From: an uncultured Azohydromonas sp.
GTDB taxonomy: Bacteria > Pseudomonadota > Gammaproteobacteria > Burkholderiales > Burkholderiaceae_C
Assembly (NCBI RefSeq): GCF_937926365.1
Contig: NZ_CALAOH010000134.1
Location: 1 to 6,585, forward strand
DNA length: 6,585 nt
Direction of reading: 5' to 3'
The translations under genes were made by a program, and so were the position numbers. The notes under the pieces are model-generated. The model ran no database searches and was not told the DNA's origin. It worked only from the letters and a program-made list of their open reading frames with translations. Below are positions 1 to 4,917 of the stretch, in pieces. Numbering within the stretch: position 1 is the first letter of the stretch; the number at the start of each line of letters is the position of its first letter.

Positions 1-139
1 CGCCGTCGCCGCCGGCACCGCCGTCGGTGCGGCCCGTCGCGCCGTTGCCGCCGTTGCCGCCGGCACCACCGGCGCCGCCGCCGAAGAAGGTCGAGCCGTT
101 GCCGCCCTTGCCGCCCTGGCCGCCGTCGCCGCCGAAGCC
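1..139 (-). repeat. Second Gly-rich tract of the adhesin, reaching the window edge
   Basis: From GFGGDGGQGGKGGNGS (139 downwards) the frame is dominated by GGx triplets: GGGAGGAGGNGGNG and GGAGGDGG, up to base 1. The plus strand reads as GCCGCC-based repeats. An Ala-rich, probably helical segment (142-355, including AVAAAVAYVDLGLNIANLV) separates it from the first Gly-rich tract, so the two tracts may recur further downstream outside the window. Confidence 0.75.
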
Positions 140-2050
140 CACCTGGCCATTGGCCAGGCCGACGTTCCAGGTCACGAGGTTGGCGATGTTCAGGCCCAGG
201 TCCACATAGGCCACCGCCGCGGCCACCGCGTGCGCCGCGGACAGCACGCCATTGGGCGGGAAGGTGGCCAGGGCGCCCGCTGCGGCGGCGGTGTCGGCCA
301 CGGCCGTCTTGGTCGCGTTGGCCACGGCCATGATGAGCTGCGCGTTCAGCGGCACGCCGCTGCTGCCGCTGCCGCCGCTGCCGCCCTTGCCGCCGGCGGC
401 GTTGGTGCCGTTGCGCGCGTTGCCGCCGTTGGTGCCGTTGCGGCCTTCGCCGTCGGTGATGGCGGGCACCAGCCAGCTGGCGTTGGTGCCGTTGCCGCCG
501 TTGGCGCCGACCGGGCCCGAGGCCGCCAGGCCGTTGAGCGAGCCGCCGGTGCTGAAGGCCGAACTGGCCGTGAAGCTCGTGAGGCCGGGCGACGGTGCGG
601 CGCTGAGCACCACCGTGTTGCCCGAGACGCTGAGGATGCGCGTGCCGGCGGGGATGCCTTCGCCTTCGAGCACCATGCCGGCCTGCAGGCCCGCGGCGCT
701 GCGCAGCTGCAGCACGGCGCCGGACTGGCCGAGGATGCTCTTGGTGGAGACGTCTGTCGGAACTTCCGTCAGCTCCTTGCTCAGCGTGAGCTTGCCGGTC
801 TGTGCGTCAACGGCCGTGATGGTAGTGCCGTCGGGGATGCCGGTGCCGCTGATCTCGGTGCCCACGCTCAGCCGGGTATCGACGCCGACGAGCTGCAGGG
901 TGTTGCCGCCCACGCGGCCCACGGGCAGTGCGCCCTTGAAGCCCATGCCCGTGATCGCGTTGCTGGTCGTCACCACGTCGCCGTTGATGGCCGTGATCGT
1001 GGTGCCCGGGGGCACGCCGTCGCCCGTGAGCTCCATGCCCACGCTCAGGCCCAGGCCGGAGGCGGGCAGGCGGATCTGGTTGTTGCCGAGGTTGGCGAAC
1101 TGCGAAGCCTGGAAGCTGGTGAGGTCCACCAGCTTGAGCGACACGCCCGGCAGCTGCAGGGGCTGGCCCGCGGCCAACAGGTCGATGGGCTTGCTCAGCG
1201 TGATGCTGGTGACGGCGTTGGTCGCGTCGCGCGCCACGTTCGTGATCGTGGTGCCGTCCGGGATACCGGTGCCCACGATGCTCATGCCGGTGGCCACGTC
1301 GGAGTTGGCCAAGCCGGCGAAGTTGGCCGCGCCGATGGTGGTGGCGCCGTTGTTGAGCGTTGCGCCGGAGAGGGTCTTGATGGCCGAGGCGTCCACCGTC
1401 AGCGGGGTGCTGAAGGTCACCGAGTTGCCCGAGATCGAGCCGATGGTGGCCGTGCCGCCGCCCATCGAGACGGCCGAGCCCGCCTTGAGCAGCGGGTTGG
1501 CGTTGCTCAGCGTCACGCTCGAAACCGTCAGCGAGCCGCTGCTGTTGCTGACCGTGGCGCTGACCTGGAAGGCCGTGACGGCAGTGACGTCGGACGTCTT
1601 CTCCGTCAGGGAGACCGTGGCGCTGGACACGTTGACATCGGGCGTGCTGCCGCCTTCGCCGCCCTTGACGGCGTTGTGCTCGAAGGTGACGTCGTTCAGC
1701 GACAGCGAGGCGCCGTTGTTGACGAAGAAGACACCGCCCAGGCCCGCGCCGCCGCCGCTGCCGGCACCGCCCTGGGTATAGAAGTTGGTGAACAGGGCAT
1801 TGCTGGTGGGCAAGCCGCAGCCGCCGACGCCGACCATGCAGCCGCCGCCACCCTGGCCGTCGACGATGGCCGTCAGGCCCTCGGCCTGGGCCGTGCCCAT
1901 GCCGGCCAGACCCGCCAGCACGACGGCTGCCACCGCGGCGCGGCTGGAGGTCTTGCCTCGGCCCGGGCGGTTTTCGGCCACGGCCACCCAGGAGCCGGAG
2001 GCCGAATTCCAGATGACCCGAAATACGTGATTCAAAGAAGGACGACGCAC
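1..2050 (-). CDS. ESPR-type Gly-rich autotransporter-like adhesin, N-terminal part (runs off left edge)
   Basis: The minus frame is open from about 2050 to base 1 with no stop, giving ~683 residues and no C-terminus. Numbering is from GTG at 2050. Residues 6-31 match the extended signal peptide region of large type V secreted proteins (NHVFRVIWNSASGSWVAVAE), followed by a basic stretch, a hydrophobic core (38-50) and an AQA cleavage site before E57. The mature part opens with a Cys pair (C71, C78), then a beta-helix-like stretch (LFTNFYTQGG; GASLSLNDVTFEHN, 86-126). Next come Thr/Ser/Val-rich beta repeats with four GIPxGT motifs (256-475), a Gly/Asn-rich tract (512-565), an Ala-rich helical segment (566-637) and a second Gly-rich tract reaching the edge. 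Known for the family: Sec export, then surface display through an outer-membrane beta-barrel or a partner transporter. Adhesin function is inferred. The secretion subtype cannot be decided because the C-terminus is missing. It follows a 789-base spacer, so it probably has its own promoter. Confidence 0.85.
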   Translation of the reverse strand, partial: MRRPSLNHVFRVIWNSASGSWVAVAENRPGRGKTSSRAAVAAVVLAGLAGMGTAQAEGLTAIVDGQGGGGCMVGVGGCGLPTSNALFTNFYTQGGAGSGGGAGLGGVFFVNNGASLSLNDVTFEHNAVKGGEGGSTPDVNVSSATVSLTEKTSDVTAVTAFQVSATVSNSSGSLTVSSVTLSNANPLLKAGSAVSMGGGTATIGSISGNSVTFSTPLTVDASAIKTLSGATLNNGATTIGAANFAGLANSDVATGMSIVGTGIPDGTTITNVARDATNAVTSITLSKPIDLLAAGQPLQLPGVSLKLVDLTSFQASQFANLGNNQIRLPASGLGLSVGMELTGDGVPPGTTITAINGDVVTTSNAITGMGFKGALPVGRVGGNTLQLVGVDTRLSVGTEISGTGIPDGTTITAVDAQTGKLTLSKELTEVPTDVSTKSILGQSGAVLQLRSAAGLQAGMVLEGEGIPAGTRILSVSGNTVVLSAAPSPGLTSFTASSAFSTGGSLNGLAASGPVGANGGNGTNASWLVPAITDGEGRNGTNGGNARNGTNAAGGKGGSGGSGSSGVPLNAQLIMAVANATKTAVADTAAAAGALATFPPNGVLSAAHAVAAAVAYVDLGLNIANLVTWNVGLANGQVGFGGDGGQGGKGGNGSTFFGGGAGGAGGNGGNGATGRTDGGAGGDG
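356..517 (-). repeat. First Gly/Asn-rich low-complexity tract of the adhesin
   Basis: Residues 512-565 are built from GGN, NGT and GGS units (for example GANGGNGTNAS and GGKGGSGGSGSSG). On the plus strand this shows as recurring GTTGCCGCC and GTTGGTGCC-like triplet runs. Four N-x-S/T sequons (N520, N523, N538, N547) fall within 28 residues. It probably forms a flexible or polyglycine-helix-like spacer. The DNA is prone to slippage and misassembly. Confidence 0.75.
626..1285 (-). repeat. Four degenerate GIPxGT repeats in the adhesin passenger
   Basis: Four 17-residue cores align: MSIVGTGIPDGTTITNV (1285-1235), MELTGDGVPPGTTITAI (1036-986), TEISGTGIPDGTTITAV (859-809) and MVLEGEGIPAGTRILSV (676-626). 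The starts are 83, 59 and 61 residues apart. The last three lie in ~60-residue units of pattern GN..L.L....GL..G, core, then a short turn and a TLS or VLS strand. They look like a tandem beta-rich domain that has diverged, with identity kept at the protein level rather than the DNA level. Motifs of this kind are common in bacterial surface proteins and phage fibre-like proteins. Confidence 0.8.
1883..2035 (-). other. Extended signal peptide region plus signal peptide of the adhesin
   Basis: Translation from TTG at 2035 reads LNHVFRVIWNSASGSWVAVA, then ENRPGRGKTSS, then an Ala/Val/Leu core ending in GMGTAQA before EG. The first part is the conserved ESPR seen on large autotransporters, two-partner secreted proteins and trimeric adhesins (consensus style MNKIYRVIWN...W.AVSE). 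In known proteins it slows inner-membrane translocation. The predicted cleavage follows the Ala codon at 1885-1883. The ESPR normally starts at the initiator Met, and here that position is a TTG codon. Confidence 0.88.
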
Positions 2051-2056
2051 TGCATT

Positions 2057-2060
2057 CTCC
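2057..2060 (-). promoter_or_regulatory. Candidate ribosome binding site (GGAG) that favours the GTG start at 2050
   Basis: On the minus strand GGAG (2060-2057) is followed by six bases (AATGCA) and GTG at 2050-2048, in frame with the ESPR. This spacing is good for GTG but too long (21 bases) for TTG at 2035, which is where the ESPR would canonically begin. An in-frame ATG at 2089-2087 would add 18 residues before the TTG position but has no purine-rich site in front. The ATG at 2055-2053 is in another frame. GTG is therefore preferred, giving five extra residues before the ESPR. Confidence 0.5.
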
Positions 2061-2210
2061 GTAGAGAAAATGGGGGTGCCCGGCGCCATGAATGGTGAGG
2101 CGCCAGGGTTTGGTATTGGTTTGAGGGCGACGGGCGCAAGCATGGCTCCGCCGCGACGGTGGCCCGGAGATGTGCCGCCGTCGATATTTGTTTTTCGCGC
2201 CTTTTCAGGG

Positions 2211-2226
2211 ATGCCCATATGGGCAT
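2211..2226. promoter_or_regulatory. Perfect 16-bp palindrome upstream of the adhesin, possible operator
   Basis: ATGCCCATATGGGCAT is a perfect inverted repeat with no spacer, lying 161 bases upstream of the proposed adhesin start in the A/T-rich part of the spacer. A second short inverted repeat (GAAAT GA ATTTC, 2242-2253) lies close by. A dyad of this size and position is typical of a dimeric repressor or activator site. The binding protein is unknown. Confidence 0.45.
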
Positions 2227-2278
2227 TCGGAAATAGGCTGGGAAATGAATTTCAAACAGGCAGGCATGGACCGTTGCA

Positions 2279-2308
2279 GCCGGCCTGCCCGTCTAACGGG
2301 CGTCCGGC
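2279..2308. other. Two-tier hairpin in the spacer
   Basis: The outer arms GCCGG (2279-2283) and CCGGC (2304-2308) enclose the inner arms GCCCG (2287-2291) and CGGGC (2297-2301) with loop TCTAA, leaving a small internal bulge. There is no T-run on either side, so it is not a standard intrinsic terminator. It could be an operator or a transcript secondary structure. Confidence 0.35.
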
Positions 2309-2637
2309 AGAAGGCGTATCAGGAACAAACGCATGCATGGCACATGCGCGTGCCGTTGGACTGTGCCGCCATCCCCGTCAGGAGCCGTCTTGAATGCGGC
2401 GCCAGCGGTTGTTCATGCCTGAGGGGTGAGTTCCAAATTCCTTGCGCTGGAGAGCGCTTTTGTTGCTTCGAGAGCAATTGTCGAGCTGTTACGCCGGTTG
2501 TGGCTCAGCGTTGCCTCATTTGTTCGAGCCGGCGTGACATAAGTGCTGTATTTCTGTGGGGCGGACTGCCGTGGTAAGAAATGCAGCAGGTTGATATAAA
2601 CCGGTATTCGGCTGAATGATTAGGCCGTTGAGCACAC

Positions 2638-2663
2638 GAATAACACGGCGCTGTGTGTTATTC
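2638..2663. other. 9-bp stem hairpin in the spacer
   Basis: GAATAACAC (2638-2646) and GTGTTATTC (2655-2663) are perfect inverted repeats around the loop GGCGCTGT. The stem is A/T-containing, unlike the G/C-rich hairpins around it, and no T-run follows on either strand. It lies 177 bases beyond the chemoreceptor stop. A protein-binding site or a structured untranslated region is possible. Confidence 0.4.
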
Positions 2664-2695
2664 ACGAACCTTGCTGTTATCTGACAGCGGCGCGA

Positions 2696-2715
2696 CTGCT
2701 CCCTCCCGGGAGCAG
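2696..2715. terminator. 8-bp G/C-rich hairpin downstream of the chemoreceptor, possible terminator
   Basis: CTGCTCCC (2696-2703), loop TCCC, GGGAGCAG (2708-2715) form a perfect 8-bp stem. It lies about 125 bases past the chemoreceptor stop on the minus strand. The bases after it on the minus strand (TCGCGCC) lack a T-run, so termination is only a possibility. Confidence 0.3.
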
Positions 2716-2733
2716 CGTGCAGGCCGTGGCACA

Positions 2734-2778
2734 CCGGAGCCCGCCGATGGAGCGGGTGCGGCCGGAGCCGGCCGATGG
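2734..2778. repeat. Pair of 17-bp direct repeats, period 28
   Basis: CCGGAGCCCGCCGATGG (2734-2750) and CCGGAGCCGGCCGATGG (2762-2778) differ at one base. The start-to-start distance of 28 bases is between 2.5 and 3 helical turns. They sit between two hairpins just beyond the chemoreceptor gene. This could be a local duplication or paired sites for a DNA-binding protein. Confidence 0.45.
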
Positions 2779-2801
2779 TGGCCGTTGAAGTGCGGCGGCG
2801 G

Positions 2802-2832
2802 CTGAGCGCCGCTCACGCGTGCCGGCGCTCAG
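2802..2832 (-). terminator. Hairpin directly after the chemoreceptor stop, candidate terminator
   Basis: On the minus strand, eight bases past the TGA (2842-2840 within the gene), CTGAGCGCC (2832-2824) pairs perfectly with GGCGCTCAG (2810-2802) around a 13-base loop. Position and stem strength fit a 3'-end structure. The following bases (CCGCCGCCG) have no T-run, so it may act as an RNA-stabilising stem or with Rho rather than as an intrinsic terminator. Confidence 0.4.
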
Positions 2833-2839
2833 GCCGCGC

Positions 2840-4471
2840 TCACAGCGAGGCCGATTCCGAGGCGGCTTGCAGGAGCTTGCGCGTCTCCACCCGGCTGGCC
2901 AGGGAAGCCTGCTGCAGGGCGGGCGGGGGATCGTCGCGGCCGGTGCGGAAGATACGCACCGAGGCGGCCACCACCTCGGCCTGGCGCTGCAGCGAGTGCG
3001 CCGCCGAGGCGAGCTGTTCCACCATCGCCGCGTTCTGCTGCGTGACGCTGTCGAGCTGGCTCACGGCTTTGTTGACGTGCTCCACGCCCTGGGCCTGCTC
3101 CTGCGCGGCGCGGCTCATGTCGGCGATCAGGCCGAACACCCGGTCCACCGCCTGCGCGCTCTGGCGCACGGTGCGGCCCGTGGCCTCGGCCAGCGCGTTG
3201 CCGGCTTCCACGCGGGAGGTGGCGTCGCCGATGAGGTCCTTGATCTCGCGCGCCGCGTCGGTGGTCTTGCCCGCCAGGGCGCGCACCTCGCCGGCCACGA
3301 CCGCGAAGCCGCGTCCGGCCTCGCCGGCGCGCGCGGCCTCCACTGCGGCGTTGAGCGCCAGGATGTTGGTCTGGAACGAGATGCTGTCGATGACCTGGAT
3401 GATCTCGCCAATGCGCTGCGAGGCCTCGCGGATCTCGCCCATGCGCTGCACCATGGCCTGCATCGACTGTCCACCCTGGCGCGCCGCATCGGCAGCCTCC
3501 TGCGCCAGGCCGCGCGCGGTCTCGGCATGCTCGGCGCTGTGGCGCAGCGTCACGGCGATCTGCTCCACCGACGAGGCCGTGTGCTGCAGGCTGCCGGCCT
3601 GGGTCTCGGTGCGCGTGCCCAGGTCGCCGTTGCCGGAGGCAATCTCGCTGGCGGCGGTGCGGATGCCTTCCACCTCGCGCCGCACGTCGCCCACGATGGC
3701 CTGCAGGCTCACGTCGAGCTGCGCCAGCGCGCGCATGAGCTGGCTGACCTCATCGGCGCCGGCCTTGGACACGGCGCTGCCGAGCTGGCCGGCGGCCAGG
3801 CAGTTGGCCGTGGCGATGGCGTCGCGCAGCGGCGTCACGGCCAGGTGCCGCAGCCACAGCGCCATGCCGACGCCCAGGCCCAGCCCCGCGCCCACGCTCA
3901 GCGCCCAGTGCAGCCCGCTGGCGGCCAGCGCCGCGTTGCCCACCGAGGTGCCCAGGCTCATCGCCACGATGCGCCCGCCCAGGCCCCAGCGCAGCGCCGT
4001 GCGCAGCCGCCCGCGCAGCGAGCGCTCGTGCACCTCACCGTGATGCACCCGGTAGCGCTGCGGGCGGCGGCGCATCTCGGCGTACAGCGCCTCGGCCGCC
4101 GCGACCTGCTCGCGCGTGGGCTTCACGCGCACGGACATGTAGCCCACCGTGCGCCCGTGCTCCACCACCGGCGTCACGTTGGCCCGCACCCAGTAGTGGT
4201 CGCCGTTCTTGCGCCGGTTCTTCACCAGGCCCGTCCAGGGCAGGCCTTCCTGGAGCGTGGCCCACAGGTCGCGGAAGGCCTCGGCCGGCACGTCGGGGTG
4301 CCGGATCATGTTGTGAGGCTGGCCCAGCAGCTCGTCGCGGGTGTAGCCGCTGACCTGGATGAAGGCCGGGTTGCAGTAGGTGATGTAGCTCTTGAGGTCG
4401 GTGGTGGAGACGAGCGTCACGCCGTCTTCGAGCACGTACTCGCGGCCGGTCACGGGGCCGGTATTGCGCAT
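2840..4471 (-). CDS. aer: Aer-type PAS chemoreceptor (energy/redox taxis methyl-accepting protein)
   Basis: This is a 543-residue membrane receptor that signals to a CheA/CheW kinase complex. An N-terminal PAS domain (about 12-120) closely matches E. coli Aer, with STTDLKSYIT, VSGYTRDELLGQPHNMIRHPD and KNRRKNGDHYWVRAN. With ATG 4471 as start, H53, R57, H58, D60 and W70 fall at the same numbers as in E. coli Aer, where this region binds FAD; that decides the start against ATG 4564. A hydrophobic span (168-207) probably makes an in-out membrane hairpin with almost no periplasmic loop. A HAMP-like linker (about 208-260) and the signalling domain follow, with its hairpin tip at 361-397 (FQTNILALNAAVEAARAGE). 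Methylation-type pairs are only partly kept (TQ 290-291, EQ 303-304; QH at 296-297 where EE is usual). No CheR-tethering NWETF-type tail is seen. No chemotaxis genes adjoin it. Sensing of redox or electron transport state through FAD is inferred from homology. Confidence 0.93.
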   Translation of the reverse strand: MRNTGPVTGREYVLEDGVTLVSTTDLKSYITYCNPAFIQVSGYTRDELLGQPHNMIRHPDVPAEAFRDLWATLQEGLPWTGLVKNRRKNGDHYWVRANVTPVVEHGRTVGYMSVRVKPTREQVAAAEALYAEMRRRPQRYRVHHGEVHERSLRGRLRTALRWGLGGRIVAMSLGTSVGNAALAASGLHWALSVGAGLGLGVGMALWLRHLAVTPLRDAIATANCLAAGQLGSAVSKAGADEVSQLMRALAQLDVSLQAIVGDVRREVEGIRTAASEIASGNGDLGTRTETQAGSLQHTASSVEQIAVTLRHSAEHAETARGLAQEAADAARQGGQSMQAMVQRMGEIREASQRIGEIIQVIDSISFQTNILALNAAVEAARAGEAGRGFAVVAGEVRALAGKTTDAAREIKDLIGDATSRVEAGNALAEATGRTVRQSAQAVDRVFGLIADMSRAAQEQAQGVEHVNKAVSQLDSVTQQNAAMVEQLASAAHSLQRQAEVVAASVRIFRTGRDDPPPALQQASLASRVETRKLLQAASESASL

Positions 4472-4554
4472 GGCAGGGACTTTCGCAATTCGGAAGGGGC
4501 GTCGCGGTCGTGACGGCGGCGCTTCGATTTGGTGCCCGCAAGCCGCGTGGCACG

Positions 4555-4575
4555 GACTCCGCATGCAGCGGAGTC
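4555..4575. other. 8-bp perfect hairpin in the likely leader of the chemoreceptor gene
   Basis: GACTCCGC (4555-4562), loop ATGCA, GCGGAGTC (4568-4575). It lies 84 bases upstream of the chemoreceptor start, so it would be in the 5' leader if transcription starts further upstream. On the plus strand it is followed by TTCGC, not a T-run. It could be a leader hairpin or an operator. Confidence 0.4.
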
Positions 4576-4601
4576 TTCGCTTGCCAGCGCAGAAGGGCAG
4601 C

Positions 4602-4646
4602 TGTCACGCGACGCTGCGCTGATCAGCGCAGCAGAAAATTGTGACA
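4602..4646. promoter_or_regulatory. Nested inverted repeats: 20-bp perfect palindrome flanked by TGTCAC/GTGACA
   Basis: GCTGCGCTGATCAGCGCAGC (4613-4632) is a perfect 20-bp palindrome, which is also an 8-bp stem with a GATC loop. Outside it, TGTCAC (4602-4607) and GTGACA (4641-4646) form a second symmetric pair. Nested symmetry upstream of the chemoreceptor start suggests a regulatory protein site, though an RNA hairpin is equally possible. Confidence 0.5.
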
Positions 4647-4750
4647 CCGCAAAGTTTCGGCGTTTGCCGCGCGATCTGTATGGGCGTGAGGTGACAAATT
4701 CACGCAATTCACCACGCCAGTGCGCTGAAAGTGGTTTTCCCTACTTTGGT

Positions 4751-4798
4751 GCAACGGCAACTTGCGCTGCAAATTGCTGGAATTGCGCATTCCGTTGC
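4751..4798. other. Multi-stem inverted-repeat structure
   Basis: The outer arms GCAACGG (4751-4757) and CCGTTGC (4792-4798) enclose TGCGC (4763-4767) and GCGCA (4785-4789), and a small GCAA-A-TTGC dyad (4769-4777) sits inside. The stems are in register and could form one long interrupted hairpin on either strand. On the minus strand it would lie about 120 bases past the response regulator stop. There is no T-run. Confidence 0.4.
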
Positions 4799-4862
4799 TT
4801 CCCAGCGAAGGAGGTGCGGTGTACGGAAGGCAGCAGGCGGCGGCGCCGGCCCGGCCGTTGCA

Positions 4863-4908
4863 ACCGCATCGGGTCGCGGGTCGTGGCGTGTGATGAAGCT
4901 GATGCGGT
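4863..4908 (-). other. Inverted repeat just beyond the response regulator gene
   Basis: ACCGCATC (4863-4870) and GATGCGGT (4901-4908) are perfect 8-bp complements separated by 30 bases. On the minus strand the first arm begins 9 bases after the response regulator stop. The loop is long and no T-run follows, so a role as transcript end is only possible. Confidence 0.3.
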
Positions 4909-4917
4909 GCCGGGCGC

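Larger units (their letters stand above)
2051..2839. other. 789-base non-coding spacer between the chemoreceptor and the adhesin
   Basis: This stretch is clearly richer in A/T than its neighbours and holds no open frame with a recognisable protein. The longest candidates (2170-2577 plus, 2516-2734 minus) have Cys/Arg-rich or irregular translations without domain features. It contains at least five inverted repeats, listed separately, plus one 17-base direct repeat pair. The part nearest the adhesin (about 2180-2265) is the most A/T-rich and is where an adhesin promoter would be expected. No clean -35/-10 pair could be fixed by eye. Confidence 0.7.
4472..4917. other. 446-base spacer between the response regulator and the chemoreceptor
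   Basis: No convincing gene is present; open frames on both strands have irregular, Arg/Cys-rich translations. It should hold the chemoreceptor promoter (minus strand) and the 3' end of the response regulator transcript. It contains a cluster of inverted repeats, listed separately, and three GTGACA/TGTCAC hexamers (4602, 4641, 4691). No clear sigma-70 or flagellar sigma-28 promoter could be fixed by eye. Confidence 0.7.

Noticed and set aside
1..520. CRISPR array or satellite DNA suggested by the recurring GCCGCC and GTTGCC units
   Set aside because: The periodicity is three codons or fewer and in frame with a Gly-rich protein; there are no constant repeats with unique spacers.
230..2098. 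Long plus-strand open frames opposite the adhesin (230-2098 and 252-1781)
   Set aside because: Their translations are Ala/Gly/Arg- or Pro/Leu/Val-rich mirror images of the Gly-rich minus-strand gene, which has a clear ESPR and domain structure. They stay open because of high GC.
2444..2463. Short stem GCGCT-GGAG-AGCGC followed by TTTT on the plus strand as an intrinsic terminator
   Set aside because: The stem is only 5 bp and the T-run four bases, and no plus-strand gene lies upstream to need it.
2170..2577. 135-codon plus-strand frame in the spacer
   Set aside because: It has no recognisable motif, an irregular Cys/Arg-rich composition and no clear ribosome binding site, and it runs across several hairpins.
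2516..2734. 72-codon minus-strand frame in the spacer
   Set aside because: It has no domain, no membrane segment and no convincing ribosome binding site, and it overlaps two inverted repeats.
2775..4513. Plus-strand frames opposite the chemoreceptor (2775-4043, 2819-4513)
   Set aside because: They are antisense shadows of a gene with unmistakable Aer homology; the translations are Arg/His/Ala-rich with no domain.
4472..4564. Longer chemoreceptor start at ATG 4564
   Set aside because: The 31 extra residues are Arg/Pro/His-rich and unlike Aer. Starting at 4471 puts the PAS residues at the same numbers as E. coli Aer.
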